This document shows, one piece after another, positions 31,488-39,802 of a stretch of 64,000 nucleotides of DNA. The notes below the pieces were generated by a model. The model saw only the letters and a list, made by a program, of their open reading frames with translations. It was not told the origin of the DNA and searched no databases. The position numbers were made by a program, and so were the translations under genes. This DNA comes from Stenotrophomonas hibiscicola ATCC 19867 (GTDB lineage Bacteria; Pseudomonadota; Gammaproteobacteria; Xanthomonadales; Xanthomonadaceae). Within the stretch, counting starts at the first letter, position 1. Each line of letters begins with the position of its first letter. The stretch is from the NCBI RefSeq assembly GCF_000382065.1, contig NZ_KB907499.1:439880-503879 (forward strand), written 5' to 3'.

Positions 31488-34400
31488 TCACCACTGGATG
31501 CCGGCACCGACGGCCACGCCGGCCTCGCCACGGCTGTTGGTCGAACCGCTGAACTTGTAGATCCAGCGGCCGCCTTCGGAGACACCGGAGATGCCCAGCG
31601 CCACGCCCGATTCGCCGTTGTAGCTCCCAGCCGCGATCGAGGCCATGCTGCGGCCCGCCTCGCTGGGCTGCGGCAGCGCTGCAGTGGCCATCGCCGAGGC
31701 GATACCGGCCGAAGCACGGTTGTCGGTCTTGCGCAGGTCGCGCTCGAAGCCACCCATGCGCTCGTCGGTGTAGGCCTTGGACCAGTCCAGGGTCTGCGCC
31801 ATCCCCGACTTCAGCTGATCCACGTTGACCGCGTCGGTACCGGCGGTGCCAGCGGCAACGTTGCGCACCGTGGTCGGGCCGCTGCTGGTGCTGCCCAAGG
31901 TGACGCTGTTGTAGTTGGTCGCACCGTTCACCGTGGTGTCGTAGCGGATGGTGCCCTGCTGCGAGGCCTGCAGCTGGCGCACGTTGACCGCGTCGGTGGC
32001 CTGCGAGCCGTCAGCCACGTTGACCACCTGGCGTTCGGCGCCGCTCGCACCCACCGAGACCGTGTTGGCCCGGTTCGCCACCGAACCCGCACCCAATGCC
32101 ACCGAGTTGTCGGCCTGCGCCTGTGAACCATTGCCCAGCGCGGTCGAGTTGGTACCGGCGGCGGTGGAGCCTGCACCGCCGGCGGCCGAGTTGGCACCGC
32201 TGGCGGACGGGTCGGCCAGGTTGTTGGTGTTGTTGGCGCGGAAGCTGCCGGCCACGTTGGTGATGTTCTGGATCTTCTGGTCGGTGTACTTCTTCGATTC
32301 GTCGATGGCGTAGTTCACGCCGTTCTTCAGCTGGCCGACATTGGTCGCGTCGTACGTGTCGGAACCGTCGGCGACATGGGTGATCTTGCGCTCGCTGCCA
32401 GTACTGCCGACCGAGACCTCACCGGCCGAGTTGCTGGCGCCGGTCTGGCCGTAGGCACCGGTATAGCCGCTCTGCGCACCGACGCTGGCCACCGAACCGG
32501 CACCCAGTGCCACGCTGTTGCCGGCGCTGCTGCTGGCACCGTTGCCGACCGCCACGCTGTTGGCACCGGCTGCACTGGCCTGCGGGCCGACCGCCACCGC
32601 TTCCGCACCGGCCGCGGTGGCTGCGGCCGCCGTCGAGTTCACCGCCAGGTAGGCACTGCCACCGCCACCGTTGGTGATGCGCTGGTTGAGGACCTTCAGC
32701 GAGCCATCGACGGCAGTGAAGGCGGCGGTGACGTTGTTGTAATCGCCGCTGGTGAAGGTGCCATCGGTGGCGATGCTGGAGATGCTGAACGTCGGCGCGG
32801 TCCACGCGTTGGTGGTGCCGTTGTAGGCAGTGGTGCCGCCGAAGTAGTTGGCGATGGTGCTGTGGGTGCTGAACAGCTGGTCGCCGGTGATGGCATCGCT
32901 GCTGCCGGCCAGGATGCTGCCGGCGGCCACATTGGTGATCTTCACCGCGCCGCTGCCGGTGCCCGTCAGCGTCACGCTGTTGAGCACGTTGCCGCTGCCG
33001 TCGACGTCGTACTTCACTGCCAGCTTGTCGATCTCGCCGGTCTGGTCGGCCACATTGGCCAGTGAATTGCTGACCGCGTCGAAGGCGGTACCGACGTCGT
33101 TGTAGTTGCCCTTGGTGATCGTGCCGTTGGCGGCAACGTTGTTGATCGAATAGGTCGGCGCGGTCAGTACGCCGCTGGCGTTGACCGCCGCGCCACCTCC
33201 GAGGTGGGTGGCAACGGCCTGGTTGGCCGCAAACAGCTGGGCACCGTTGATGGCCTCGCTGCTGGTGGCACTGACCTGGCCCGGGCCCAGGTTGCGCAGC
33301 GTGGTGGCGGTGCCGCTCTGGCCCAGCGTGGCACTGGCGTAGTTGACGCTGCCGTCGCCGTTGAGGTCATAGCGCAGGGCGCCCTGCTCCGAGGCCTGCA
33401 GCTGGCCCAGGTTGACCGCATCGGTCGCTGCGGTACCGGCCGCCATGTTGGTGACCTGGCGCTCGGCACCGGCGGCACCGATGGATACGCTGTTGGCACG
33501 GTCAGCCAGGCTGCCGGCGCCCACCGCGATGCTGTTGGCTGCCGTCGCCCGCGCATTGGTGCCGACCGCGATCGAGTCGGCGCCGGTGGCCACGGCCTCG
33601 GTACCGGTCGAGTTCACCCGCAGGTACTTGGTACCGCCGTTGCGGATATCGGTGATCTGCGTGTTGAGGTTGACCAGCGAACCATCCACCGCCGCGAAGG
33701 CATCGGTGGCGTTGGTGTACAGGCCCTGGGCGATGGCGCCGGTGGTGGAGATCGTGCTGATCTCGAACAGCGGCGCAGTGAAGGCACCGCTGGCCGGATC
33801 GAACGCGGCGCGGCCACCGAAGAAGCTGGCGATGGCGGCGTTGGTCGCAGCCAGTTGGCCACCGTTGACTGCTTCCAGGCTGCCCGCGGTGACCGCGCCG
33901 CCGGCCAGGTTGCCGATGGTGGTGGTGCCAGTGCCCGCGCCAAGCGTCACCCGACGGTAGTTCGGGTTGCCGGCACCGTCCAGGTCGTAGGTCACCGCAG
34001 CTGCCGCCACATCATCGATCAGGCTGATGGCGCCCTTCAACTGGGCCACATTGACCGCATCGGTGTTGACGCTGCCGGCAGCCACGTTGGTGATCTGGCG
34101 CTCGCCGCCACCGGCGGTGCCCACCGATACTTCGCCGGCCGAGACCTGCGGTGCAGTGAGGCCATAAGCGCTGTAGCTGGCCTGCGCGCCGCGCAGTGCA
34201 GCCGAACGGTAGCCCAGTGCGACCGAGTTCGCCTGGTTGGAGGTGGCTTCAGCACCCAGCAGGGTCTGGCCGTTGGCGGTACCGACGGCACTGTCACCGA
34301 CGATCACCGAATGGCCCATGCGCGCAGCGTAGTCTGCGGTCGGGACGCCGGTCGGGTTGGTGGGATCGTTCACGCCATCGCCCGGGAAGGCAACGTTGGC

Positions 34401-36593
34401 ATCGACCCTGGGCAGTTCGTGCCGTGCATTGGCGCCGATCACCACTTCCTTCGAACCGTTGGCGAAGGCGCCATCACCCATCAGCACCTGGTAGTCCTGT
34501 GCCGCGTTGACGGCCCAGCAGGAGATGTCGGCCAGCGCGATGTCCAGGCACTTCGCCGCCCATTCCGGCGAATCCGTTGGCAGCAGCAGCCCGAGCAGGC
34601 CACCCGGATTGCCGTTGTTGATGTTGTAGATGTAACTGTCCGAGGTAACGCCGCCAATGAGCGTCAGGTGCGAGCTGCCGCCGGTGACGGCCCCGCCGAG
34701 GCCATTGAGGGTGCTACCGACCGGCGACAGGTTGACCACCGGCAGGCCCAGCACATTGACCGTCGAGTAGGTCTGCATCACGTTGGCGTTGCTGAGCTTG
34801 AGATTGCCGTTGCTCAGGTAGCCGTCGCCGCCGAACAGGCTGCTGGTGGTCGGCCCGATGAGCTGGCCGACATTGCCGACCAGGCCACCGGTGCCGATGA
34901 TCAGGCCCGCGTTCGGGTCGGCCGGCGCCGGCGCCTTTGGGCTGGTGGGCGGTATGGCCGAGGGTTGGGTCAGGCCGAGCCCGCCAAGCGTGCCGCCGAC
35001 CAGCCCGCCTACGGCACTGCCGAGATTGCCGATGGTGCCGTTGAGGTTGCCGTTGAGCAGGTTGCCTACGGCGCTGCCGACATTGCCCAGCGTATCGCCC
35101 AGCAGGCCACCCAGGCCGCCGAGGCTGCCACCTGTAGCGCCGTTGAGTACACCGCCGACGGTGCTGCCCACTGCACCCGCTGTATTGTTGAGCGTGCCGC
35201 CCACGGCACCGCCAACGGCACCGACGGTGCCAACTGCATCGTTGAGCGCGCCACCGACGGTGCTGCCGACCGAACCGACCGTGCCGTTGAGTGCACCACC
35301 CACGGTGCCGCCAACTGCGCCAACCGTACCAACAGCCCCGTTGAGCGCGCCGCCGACGGTGCTGCCGACCGAACCGGCCGTGCCGTTGAGTGCACCACCC
35401 ACGGTTCCGCCGACTGCACCAACCGTACCAACAGCGCCGTTCACTGCACCACCCACCGCGCTACCGACAGTTCCAACGGTGCCAGCGAGCGTGCTGCCCA
35501 GTGCTTCGCCTACCGTTCCAACCGTGCCGTGCAAGGCGCCGCCGACCGCACCAACCGTGTTGCCTACGGTGCCATCAAGCACGCCACCTACGGCGCCGCC
35601 TGCCGCGCCGACAACACCGCCCACCAGGCCATCGACGCCCAGCGCGCTGTTCTGCGCCGCCACGGTCGCTTGGCCGGCCAGCTTCAGATTGCGGTCGGCC
35701 ACGACTTCGTGGCCACCCGGCGCCTGCACGCGCACGTTGCCGGCAACACCAGCATCGAAGGCTGCGGTGATCGCGCGATCATGCGTTTGGCCCGGCAACT
35801 CCTCCTTGGCCGGCAGCGTGACCGCCGCCGTCGCCTTGACCTGCCCCTGCCCGTCGATCTGATGGCCCGCCAGCTTCAGCTGCGAATCCACCCTGCCGCC
35901 AGCGGACGCGTTGAGGCCGGACCGCGAGCCAGCAGATGCGCCAGCAACAGCGGCGGCCGCCTTGGCACCGCTATCGATCGAGGCCACCTGCGCACCGGCG
36001 ATGCCAACCCCGGCCTTCACCTGCGCATCCGCAGCCACACCGAGCGGCGCGTGCGCGGACGGCACAACGTTGGCCGCCAGCGAGGCATCAATCTTCGCCA
36101 CACTGGACGCTGCGTGCCCCAACCCGGCATTGGCGCGGACATCGGCGGCCAGCGCAGGAACCGCGACCTGCTTCGGCGCAGCGTTCGCCGCCAGCTTCAC
36201 CTGCACGGTGGCCGGCAGCACGTCCCGCACGATCGGCAGCACGTTCGTACTCAGCTGCAGGCCGACACGCGCATCAGCGCTGATTGCCGGACTGCTCTGG
36301 GCCTCGCGCGAGGCTGCGGCCAGCGCCACTTCCGCGTCGACCTTGACCGGCATCGGCTGCGCGTACTTGGCTGCGAGCGCCTGCAGGTCGCGCAGCGACT
36401 GATTGGATTCGGTTGCGCCTGCATGCCCGCTGGCCAGCGCACACAACAGGGCAAGGGCCAGGGCAGTCGGCATCAGCAGAGCACTGCGCGGATCGCGGGC
36501 GGCGCTGCCGCCGCTGTCGCCAGTGGCCAGTTCCGAGGCCACAACCAGAGCATTGAGCTGGCGGTTCCATACACGCCGGTAGATGCGGTTCAT
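31488..36593 (-). CDS. Trimeric autotransporter adhesin (YadA-like)
   Basis: A 1,701-residue trimeric autotransporter. The start at 36,593 has GGGGGA spaced 8 bp ahead; ATG 36,599 is too close. It opens with the extended signal region MNRIYRRVWNRQLNALVVASE and a hydrophobic core. A long valine/glycine-rich zone (about residues 320-520) includes 33-residue tandem units. Then come head/neck modules (VSVGTAGGGERQITNVAAGS, repeated four times), three FGG-type stalk modules (TAPLFEI, TAPTYSI, TAPTFSI) and the YadA anchor over the last 90 residues, ending GVAVGAGIQW. It should form a surface fibre for attachment. An OmpA-type partner gene follows. Confidence 0.93.
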   Translation of the reverse strand: MNRIYRRVWNRQLNALVVASELATGDSGGSAARDPRSALLMPTALALALLCALASGHAGATESNQSLRDLQALAAKYAQPMPVKVDAEVALAAASREAQSSPAISADARVGLQLSTNVLPIVRDVLPATVQVKLAANAAPKQVAVPALAADVRANAGLGHAASSVAKIDASLAANVVPSAHAPLGVAADAQVKAGVGIAGAQVASIDSGAKAAAAVAGASAGSRSGLNASAGGRVDSQLKLAGHQIDGQGQVKATAAVTLPAKEELPGQTHDRAITAAFDAGVAGNVRVQAPGGHEVVADRNLKLAGQATVAAQNSALGVDGLVGGVVGAAGGAVGGVLDGTVGNTVGAVGGALHGTVGTVGEALGSTLAGTVGTVGSAVGGAVNGAVGTVGAVGGTVGGALNGTAGSVGSTVGGALNGAVGTVGAVGGTVGGALNGTVGSVGSTVGGALNDAVGTVGAVGGAVGGTLNNTAGAVGSTVGGVLNGATGGSLGGLGGLLGDTLGNVGSAVGNLLNGNLNGTIGNLGSAVGGLVGGTLGGLGLTQPSAIPPTSPKAPAPADPNAGLIIGTGGLVGNVGQLIGPTTSSLFGGDGYLSNGNLKLSNANVMQTYSTVNVLGLPVVNLSPVGSTLNGLGGAVTGGSSHLTLIGGVTSDSYIYNINNGNPGGLLGLLLPTDSPEWAAKCLDIALADISCWAVNAAQDYQVLMGDGAFANGSKEVVIGANARHELPRVDANVAFPGDGVNDPTNPTGVPTADYAARMGHSVIVGDSAVGTANGQTLLGAEATSNQANSVALGYRSAALRGAQASYSAYGLTAPQVSAGEVSVGTAGGGERQITNVAAGSVNTDAVNVAQLKGAISLIDDVAAAAVTYDLDGAGNPNYRRVTLGAGTGTTTIGNLAGGAVTAGSLEAVNGGQLAATNAAIASFFGGRAAFDPASGAFTAPLFEISTISTTGAIAQGLYTNATDAFAAVDGSLVNLNTQITDIRNGGTKYLRVNSTGTEAVATGADSIAVGTNARATAANSIAVGAGSLADRANSVSIGAAGAERQVTNMAAGTAATDAVNLGQLQASEQGALRYDLNGDGSVNYASATLGQSGTATTLRNLGPGQVSATSSEAINGAQLFAANQAVATHLGGGAAVNASGVLTAPTYSINNVAANGTITKGNYNDVGTAFDAVSNSLANVADQTGEIDKLAVKYDVDGSGNVLNSVTLTGTGSGAVKITNVAAGSILAGSSDAITGDQLFSTHSTIANYFGGTTAYNGTTNAWTAPTFSISSIATDGTFTSGDYNNVTAAFTAVDGSLKVLNQRITNGGGGSAYLAVNSTAAAATAAGAEAVAVGPQASAAGANSVAVGNGASSSAGNSVALGAGSVASVGAQSGYTGAYGQTGASNSAGEVSVGSTGSERKITHVADGSDTYDATNVGQLKNGVNYAIDESKKYTDQKIQNITNVAGSFRANNTNNLADPSASGANSAAGGAGSTAAGTNSTALGNGSQAQADNSVALGAGSVANRANTVSVGASGAERQVVNVADGSQATDAVNVRQLQASQQGTIRYDTTVNGATNYNSVTLGSTSSGPTTVRNVAAGTAGTDAVNVDQLKSGMAQTLDWSKAYTDERMGGFERDLRKTDNRASAGIASAMATAALPQPSEAGRSMASIAAGSYNGESGVALGISGVSEGGRWIYKFSGSTNSRGEAGVAVGAGIQW
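35130..35440 (-). repeat. 99-bp tandem repeats inside the adhesin gene
   Basis: About three in-frame units of 99 bp encode a 33-residue pattern of the form GTVGAVGGTVGGALNGT followed by GSVGSTVGGALN. The motif CAACCGTACC recurs at 35,321 and 35,420. Similar but diverged Val/Gly repeats flank them. The copy number is likely variable among strains. Confidence 0.75.
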
Positions 36594-36624
36594 GAGCATT
36601 TCCCCCGTAGGCGAACAACTGGAA

Positions 36625-36659
36625 TGTCAGTGGACTTGCCGTAAGGCAGGTGACTGACA
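36625..36659 (-). promoter_or_regulatory. Palindrome upstream of the adhesin gene
   Basis: TGTCAGT (36,625) pairs with ACTGACA (36,653) and an inner TGCC with GGCA, over 35 bp. It lies 32-66 bp ahead of the adhesin start, so it may be an operator or a leader hairpin. Confidence 0.45.
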
Positions 36660-36829
36660 TTTCAGCGTTTGCAACGGCGGTGGCGCACTTCAATCCGGCA
36701 CGGCAATCGCGCATTCCGGCAAATCCACGGCCGGAATCGGCAGCCGTCTATGCAGAAGCGGCAGCATGATCGGCAAACGGATGCGCAATTCCGGCACAAA
36801 TGCCGTGGAAACCCTTGCGGGACCTTGGC

Positions 36830-37810
36830 TCAGGCCGGCTGGCCGATCTGCGCGGGCGCGCGCATCAGGGTATCGCGCGGCAGTTCGCCGAATACCTTGC
36901 GATAATTGTCAGCGAAGCGCGAGAGGTCCCAAAGCCCGCAGCTGAGCGCGATGGCCTTCACCGAGCGGCGGCTGGAATCGGCCATCGACAGGCTCCGGCA
37001 GGCGGCACACAGGCGCAGCATGGAGAGGTACCGGTTCGGCGAAGTGCCGAACAGGTCCTCGAATGCATAACGCAGGCCGCGCTCGCTGACGCCAGCGGCA
37101 TCGCAGATTTCATTCATGTAGATGTTGCGGCGCAGGTTGAGCCGCATGAAATTCTCGGCACGCTGAGCAATCAGATAATGTGTGCGCCGCGCACGGCTGC
37201 AGCCCGGGCGGTCGGCGGTACCCGCGCCCAGCAGTGCCTGCACATGCTCATGCAGCAGCCGCTCGGCTTCTTCCGGCTGCAGGCCGGAACCCTGCCCCAG
37301 CTGCAGGTGCAGCTGCTGATAATGGCGCGCCAACGGCGCTGCTTCGTTGGCCAGGCTGAACAACGAAAGTGCCTGCCCAGCCGGTGGCGTGCTGCGCAGG
37401 GTCAGTTCGGTCAGCTTGCGCTGCACGCGCGCCGCCGGCACCAGCATCAGCGTCATGTGCGTGCCCGGGCTCAGGGTGAACTCGCTGATGCCCTCCGGCA
37501 TCACGGTCAACGCCATACCCGCCGCAAGCGGTACACCATGGCACCAGCTCAGCGTCTCATCGGTGGCGTGCAGATAGCCGAGCATCGCCCAGTCCGGCGG
37601 CAGCATGAAGCGGCCACGGCAATGGAATCCACAGCTGATGCTGCAGAACAACGCCTCCTCGTGCACGCGTGAAGCGAAGGCTGCCCGCGGCCCATTGCCA
37701 TCGAGCAGAAGCAGTTCAACATCACATACACGAAGCACGCCGCTCAGCGTCGCCAGGTCGATCGACCGCAGGCCGCTGTCGTCGCTGTCTCCTACCCCAC
37801 CATCGACCAT
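36830..37810 (-). CDS. AraC-family transcriptional regulator
   Basis: A 326-residue regulator. The C-terminal AraC DNA-binding domain shows two helix-turn-helix elements: NIYMNEICDAAGVSERGLRYAFEDLFGTSPNRYL and SVKAIALSCGLWDLSRFADNYRKVFGELP. The N-terminal 200 residues form an EutR-like sensing part with cysteines in SISCGFHCRG. It is encoded directly upstream of the adhesin on the same strand, and repeated TCCGGCA motifs lie in the gap between them. It may therefore control the adhesin, though this is inference. The ligand is unknown. Confidence 0.82.
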   Translation of the reverse strand: MVDGGVGDSDDSGLRSIDLATLSGVLRVCDVELLLLDGNGPRAAFASRVHEEALFCSISCGFHCRGRFMLPPDWAMLGYLHATDETLSWCHGVPLAAGMALTVMPEGISEFTLSPGTHMTLMLVPAARVQRKLTELTLRSTPPAGQALSLFSLANEAAPLARHYQQLHLQLGQGSGLQPEEAERLLHEHVQALLGAGTADRPGCSRARRTHYLIAQRAENFMRLNLRRNIYMNEICDAAGVSERGLRYAFEDLFGTSPNRYLSMLRLCAACRSLSMADSSRRSVKAIALSCGLWDLSRFADNYRKVFGELPRDTLMRAPAQIGQPA

Positions 37811-38038
37811 GACAGTGTCGCCCCCCGATTATCCGTCGTGCGATACGGCCCCCACTGCCTGACAGGGCGCGCACCTCTCATGGAATCTCTTCCATCACCG
37901 GGATGCGCGCCGCCAACGCACGCACCCCAAAAGAAACGCGAGTACTTGAATACGAGTATGCCCGATAATTCAGCGGGGTAAACATCTGCCCCGCGTTGAA
38001 TAGGATGGATACAGACGTGAAAATCATGCTGACGTGAT

Positions 38039-38054
38039 TGGCACAGTTCTCGCA
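38039..38054 (+). promoter_or_regulatory. Sigma-54-like -24/-12 element
   Basis: TGGCACAGTTCTCGCA matches TGGCAC-N5-TTGCA at all but one base. The invariant GG and GC are 10 bp apart as required. It points toward the Tad locus, but lies 440 bp before flp. Confidence 0.35.
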
Positions 38055-38266
38055 TTCGACTGAAACCAAAATCACATTATCTGCACGTCGATGAATCGTT
38101 GTGCTAGCGAACGGATTTCCGTCACAGAACCCGCGTGGAAAATTAAAGGACCGAAGGGATTCTGCCGAATTTGCATATAGGTTCCGGTTGCAGCCGGCCG
38201 CCATTCAGGCAAAGTCGATAACACGGTGATCCGGTCTTTGATAATGACCGCACCCAGGGGGACAGC

Positions 38267-38368
38267 ATGACCATGCACGTATCGCTCGACACGTCGACCA
38301 CCGGCCCCGCGCCGCGCGGTCGCGGTTGTGCGAACGGCGTCCCGCCTGGAAGCGATCACCCTGCTTGA
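38267..38368 (+). CDS. Possible 33-residue leader peptide before flp
   Basis: An ORF starting MTMHVSLDTSTTG with a strong ribosome site (AGGGGGACAGC) just ahead of the ATG. The peptide is rich in Pro, Gly and Arg and has no recognisable domain. It ends 127 bp before flp. A leader-peptide role in Tad expression is speculative. Confidence 0.3.
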   Translation: MTMHVSLDTSTTGPAPRGRGCANGVPPGSDHPA

Positions 38369-38495
38369 GCACAGCGGGTCCATCCCGCCTTGCCTCCTCC
38401 GCCAGGACGTGCGGAGGTCCACGGACGATCCCGGCGGAGCCGGGCCACCGCCCAACAGGTGTCCTGTAGCAGACAGGTAGAGGGAGACAATCGTC

Positions 38496-38687
38496 ATGAA
38501 CGCATCGATCCGCAAGTTCCTGAGGGAAGAAGATGGTGTCACCGCGCTCGAGTACGGGCTGCTGGCCGCTGTGATTGCGGGAGTGCTGATCGCACTGGGC
38601 AGTACGCAGATCCAGACATTCTTCAGCACGCTCTTTGAGAATCTCACCAAGCTTGCCAACAAGGCTTCAGGCAGCACGCCCGCCTGA
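38496..38687 (+). CDS. flp: Flp-family type IVb pilin
   Basis: A 63-residue prepilin. The processing site follows Gly14, leaving VTALEYGLLAAVIAGVLIAL; Glu and Tyr are the fifth and sixth mature residues, the Flp hallmark (GxxxxEY). A single hydrophobic helix forms the pilus core, and a short hydrophilic tail (TLFENLTKLANKASG) follows. It is the structural subunit of the Tad/Flp pilus used for adherence and biofilm. It begins the Tad locus and has a good ribosome site (AGAGGGAGA). Processing should be by TadV, encoded next. Confidence 0.93.
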   Translation: MNASIRKFLREEDGVTALEYGLLAAVIAGVLIALGSTQIQTFFSTLFENLTKLANKASGSTPA

Positions 38688-38754
38688 GCCGCCTCCTGGA
38701 TTGGATCAGGGACAGCAACTGCTGAGCGTCCACTGACGGGCGACGGAGTGTGCG

Positions 38755-39300
38755 ATGACACTGCTGGGTTTATTGGCCATCGGCGTATGCCTGCGGATCG
38801 CGATCAGCGATCTGTACGCCCGGCGGGTGCCCAACGCCTGGCTGCTGTCCGCATGCGCGATCACCGTTGTCGTGCTCATCGCCGGACAGTTCAACGCGCC
38901 GCGCCTGCCGTGGGCTTCCCACGTTGCCGGCGCGGCGCTCGGCCTGGTCACATTGCTGCCGTTCCATGCGTTGCGCTGGATGGGCGCCGGGGATGTCAAG
39001 TTCTTTTCCGTGCTGGGATTGATACTGGGCTGGCAGACACTGCTGCCGATCTGGATCGCGGCCAGCCTCGCAGCGGGCGCACATGCCGCGTTGGTGCTGG
39101 CGTCACGCCGGGTGGGTCCAGTACTGCCCATCGGCCTGCAAGCCCAGCTGAACCGGGCCAGTTCGCAGTGGCATTCACACCCGGCGCTGCGCGACATGCA
39201 GAACGCCCGCCAGGGACGCCATGGCATTCCCTATGCAGCCTACCTGGCCGTGTCGGCCATCGCCTGGATCCTCATCACTACGTATGGAGGTGTGCCATGA
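38755..39300 (+). CDS. tadV: Tad prepilin peptidase TadV/CpaA
   Basis: A 181-residue membrane peptidase of family A24. The two catalytic aspartates are Asp19 (RIAISDLYARRVPN) and Asp80 in the GxGD motif (WMGAGDVKFFSVLG). About four to five membrane helices are seen. It lacks the N-terminal methylase part of PilD, as TadV proteins do. It should cut the Flp leader and the TadE-type pseudopilin leader. Its stop overlaps the tadE start by four bases (ATGA). Confidence 0.9.
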   Translation: MTLLGLLAIGVCLRIAISDLYARRVPNAWLLSACAITVVVLIAGQFNAPRLPWASHVAGAALGLVTLLPFHALRWMGAGDVKFFSVLGLILGWQTLLPIWIAASLAAGAHAALVLASRRVGPVLPIGLQAQLNRASSQWHSHPALRDMQNARQGRHGIPYAAYLAVSAIAWILITTYGGVP

Positions 39301-39779
39301 ACACCCCCAACCCGCGCCGGCAACGTGGTGCGGCCAGCATCGAGTTTGCCTTGATGCTCATGCTGGGCCTGCTGCCACTGCTGCTGTTTACGTTCTCCGG
39401 CGTGATGATCATGGCGGCCCAGCAGACGCTGGCAACCGCTTCGGCCGAGGGTGCGCGCGCATCGCTGCGCTATGGCAGCGCCAATGAACGTCGTACCGCG
39501 GCGTGTATTGCGGCGCGCAGCTCGATGCAGTGGCTGCTGAACTTCTCCGGGCAGTCCGTCGACTGCAGCAATGGGGGAAGCAACGCCATCCTGGTTTCCG
39601 CGCAGGCGCCCTGCGCCGGACTGGCCAGCGCCCAGTGCATGACCGTGACCGTCAGCTACGACTACGCAAGCCATCCCTTCCTGCCCGGCACCGCCACGCT
39701 CTACAAGTGGGTAATGCGGGCTCCCATCCGCAGCGTGGCGGTCGCGCAACTCGACCTCGGCAGCGGCAGCGGCAACTGA
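39297..39779 (+). CDS. tadE: TadE-family pseudopilin
   Basis: A 160-residue protein with the TadE pattern: positively charged start, RQRGAASIEFALMLMLGLLPLLLFTFSGVMIM (cleavage after RG, with Glu in the fifth mature position), and a periplasmic domain with paired cysteines (AACIAAR, VDCSN, APCAG, AQCMT). It should be processed by TadV and help assemble the Flp pilus as a minor pilin. It overlaps tadV. Four cysteines suggest two disulfides. Confidence 0.87.
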   Translation: MNTPNPRRQRGAASIEFALMLMLGLLPLLLFTFSGVMIMAAQQTLATASAEGARASLRYGSANERRTAACIAARSSMQWLLNFSGQSVDCSNGGSNAILVSAQAPCAGLASAQCMTVTVSYDYASHPFLPGTATLYKWVMRAPIRSVAVAQLDLGSGSGN

Positions 39780-39802
39780 CGATCGCTACAGGAGACGGTT
39801 CC

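Larger units (their letters stand above)
37811..38495. other. 685-bp gap with AT-richer DNA upstream of the Tad locus
   Basis: The stretch 37,960-38,240 is AT-richer than its surroundings. It contains a sigma-54-like element at 38,039-38,054 and a possible 33-codon leader ORF at 38,267-38,368. No other gene is supported: longer open frames here have no start signals or recognisable products. Confidence 0.6.

Noticed and set aside
35100..35640. Possible CRISPR-like array.
   Set aside because: The repeats are contiguous, in frame and encode a Val/Gly pattern. There are no unique spacers and no cas genes nearby.
33204..36644. A plus-strand open frame of more than 1,100 codons opposite the adhesin gene.
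   Set aside because: It is the complement of the repetitive, GC-rich adhesin, with His/Arg-rich low-complexity sequence and no domain. The minus-strand product is a clear YadA-type protein.
38072..38761. A 229-codon minus-strand ORF covering flp.
   Set aside because: It covers the flp gene on the opposite strand and has no domain or ribosome site. The Flp pilin has a clear processing motif.
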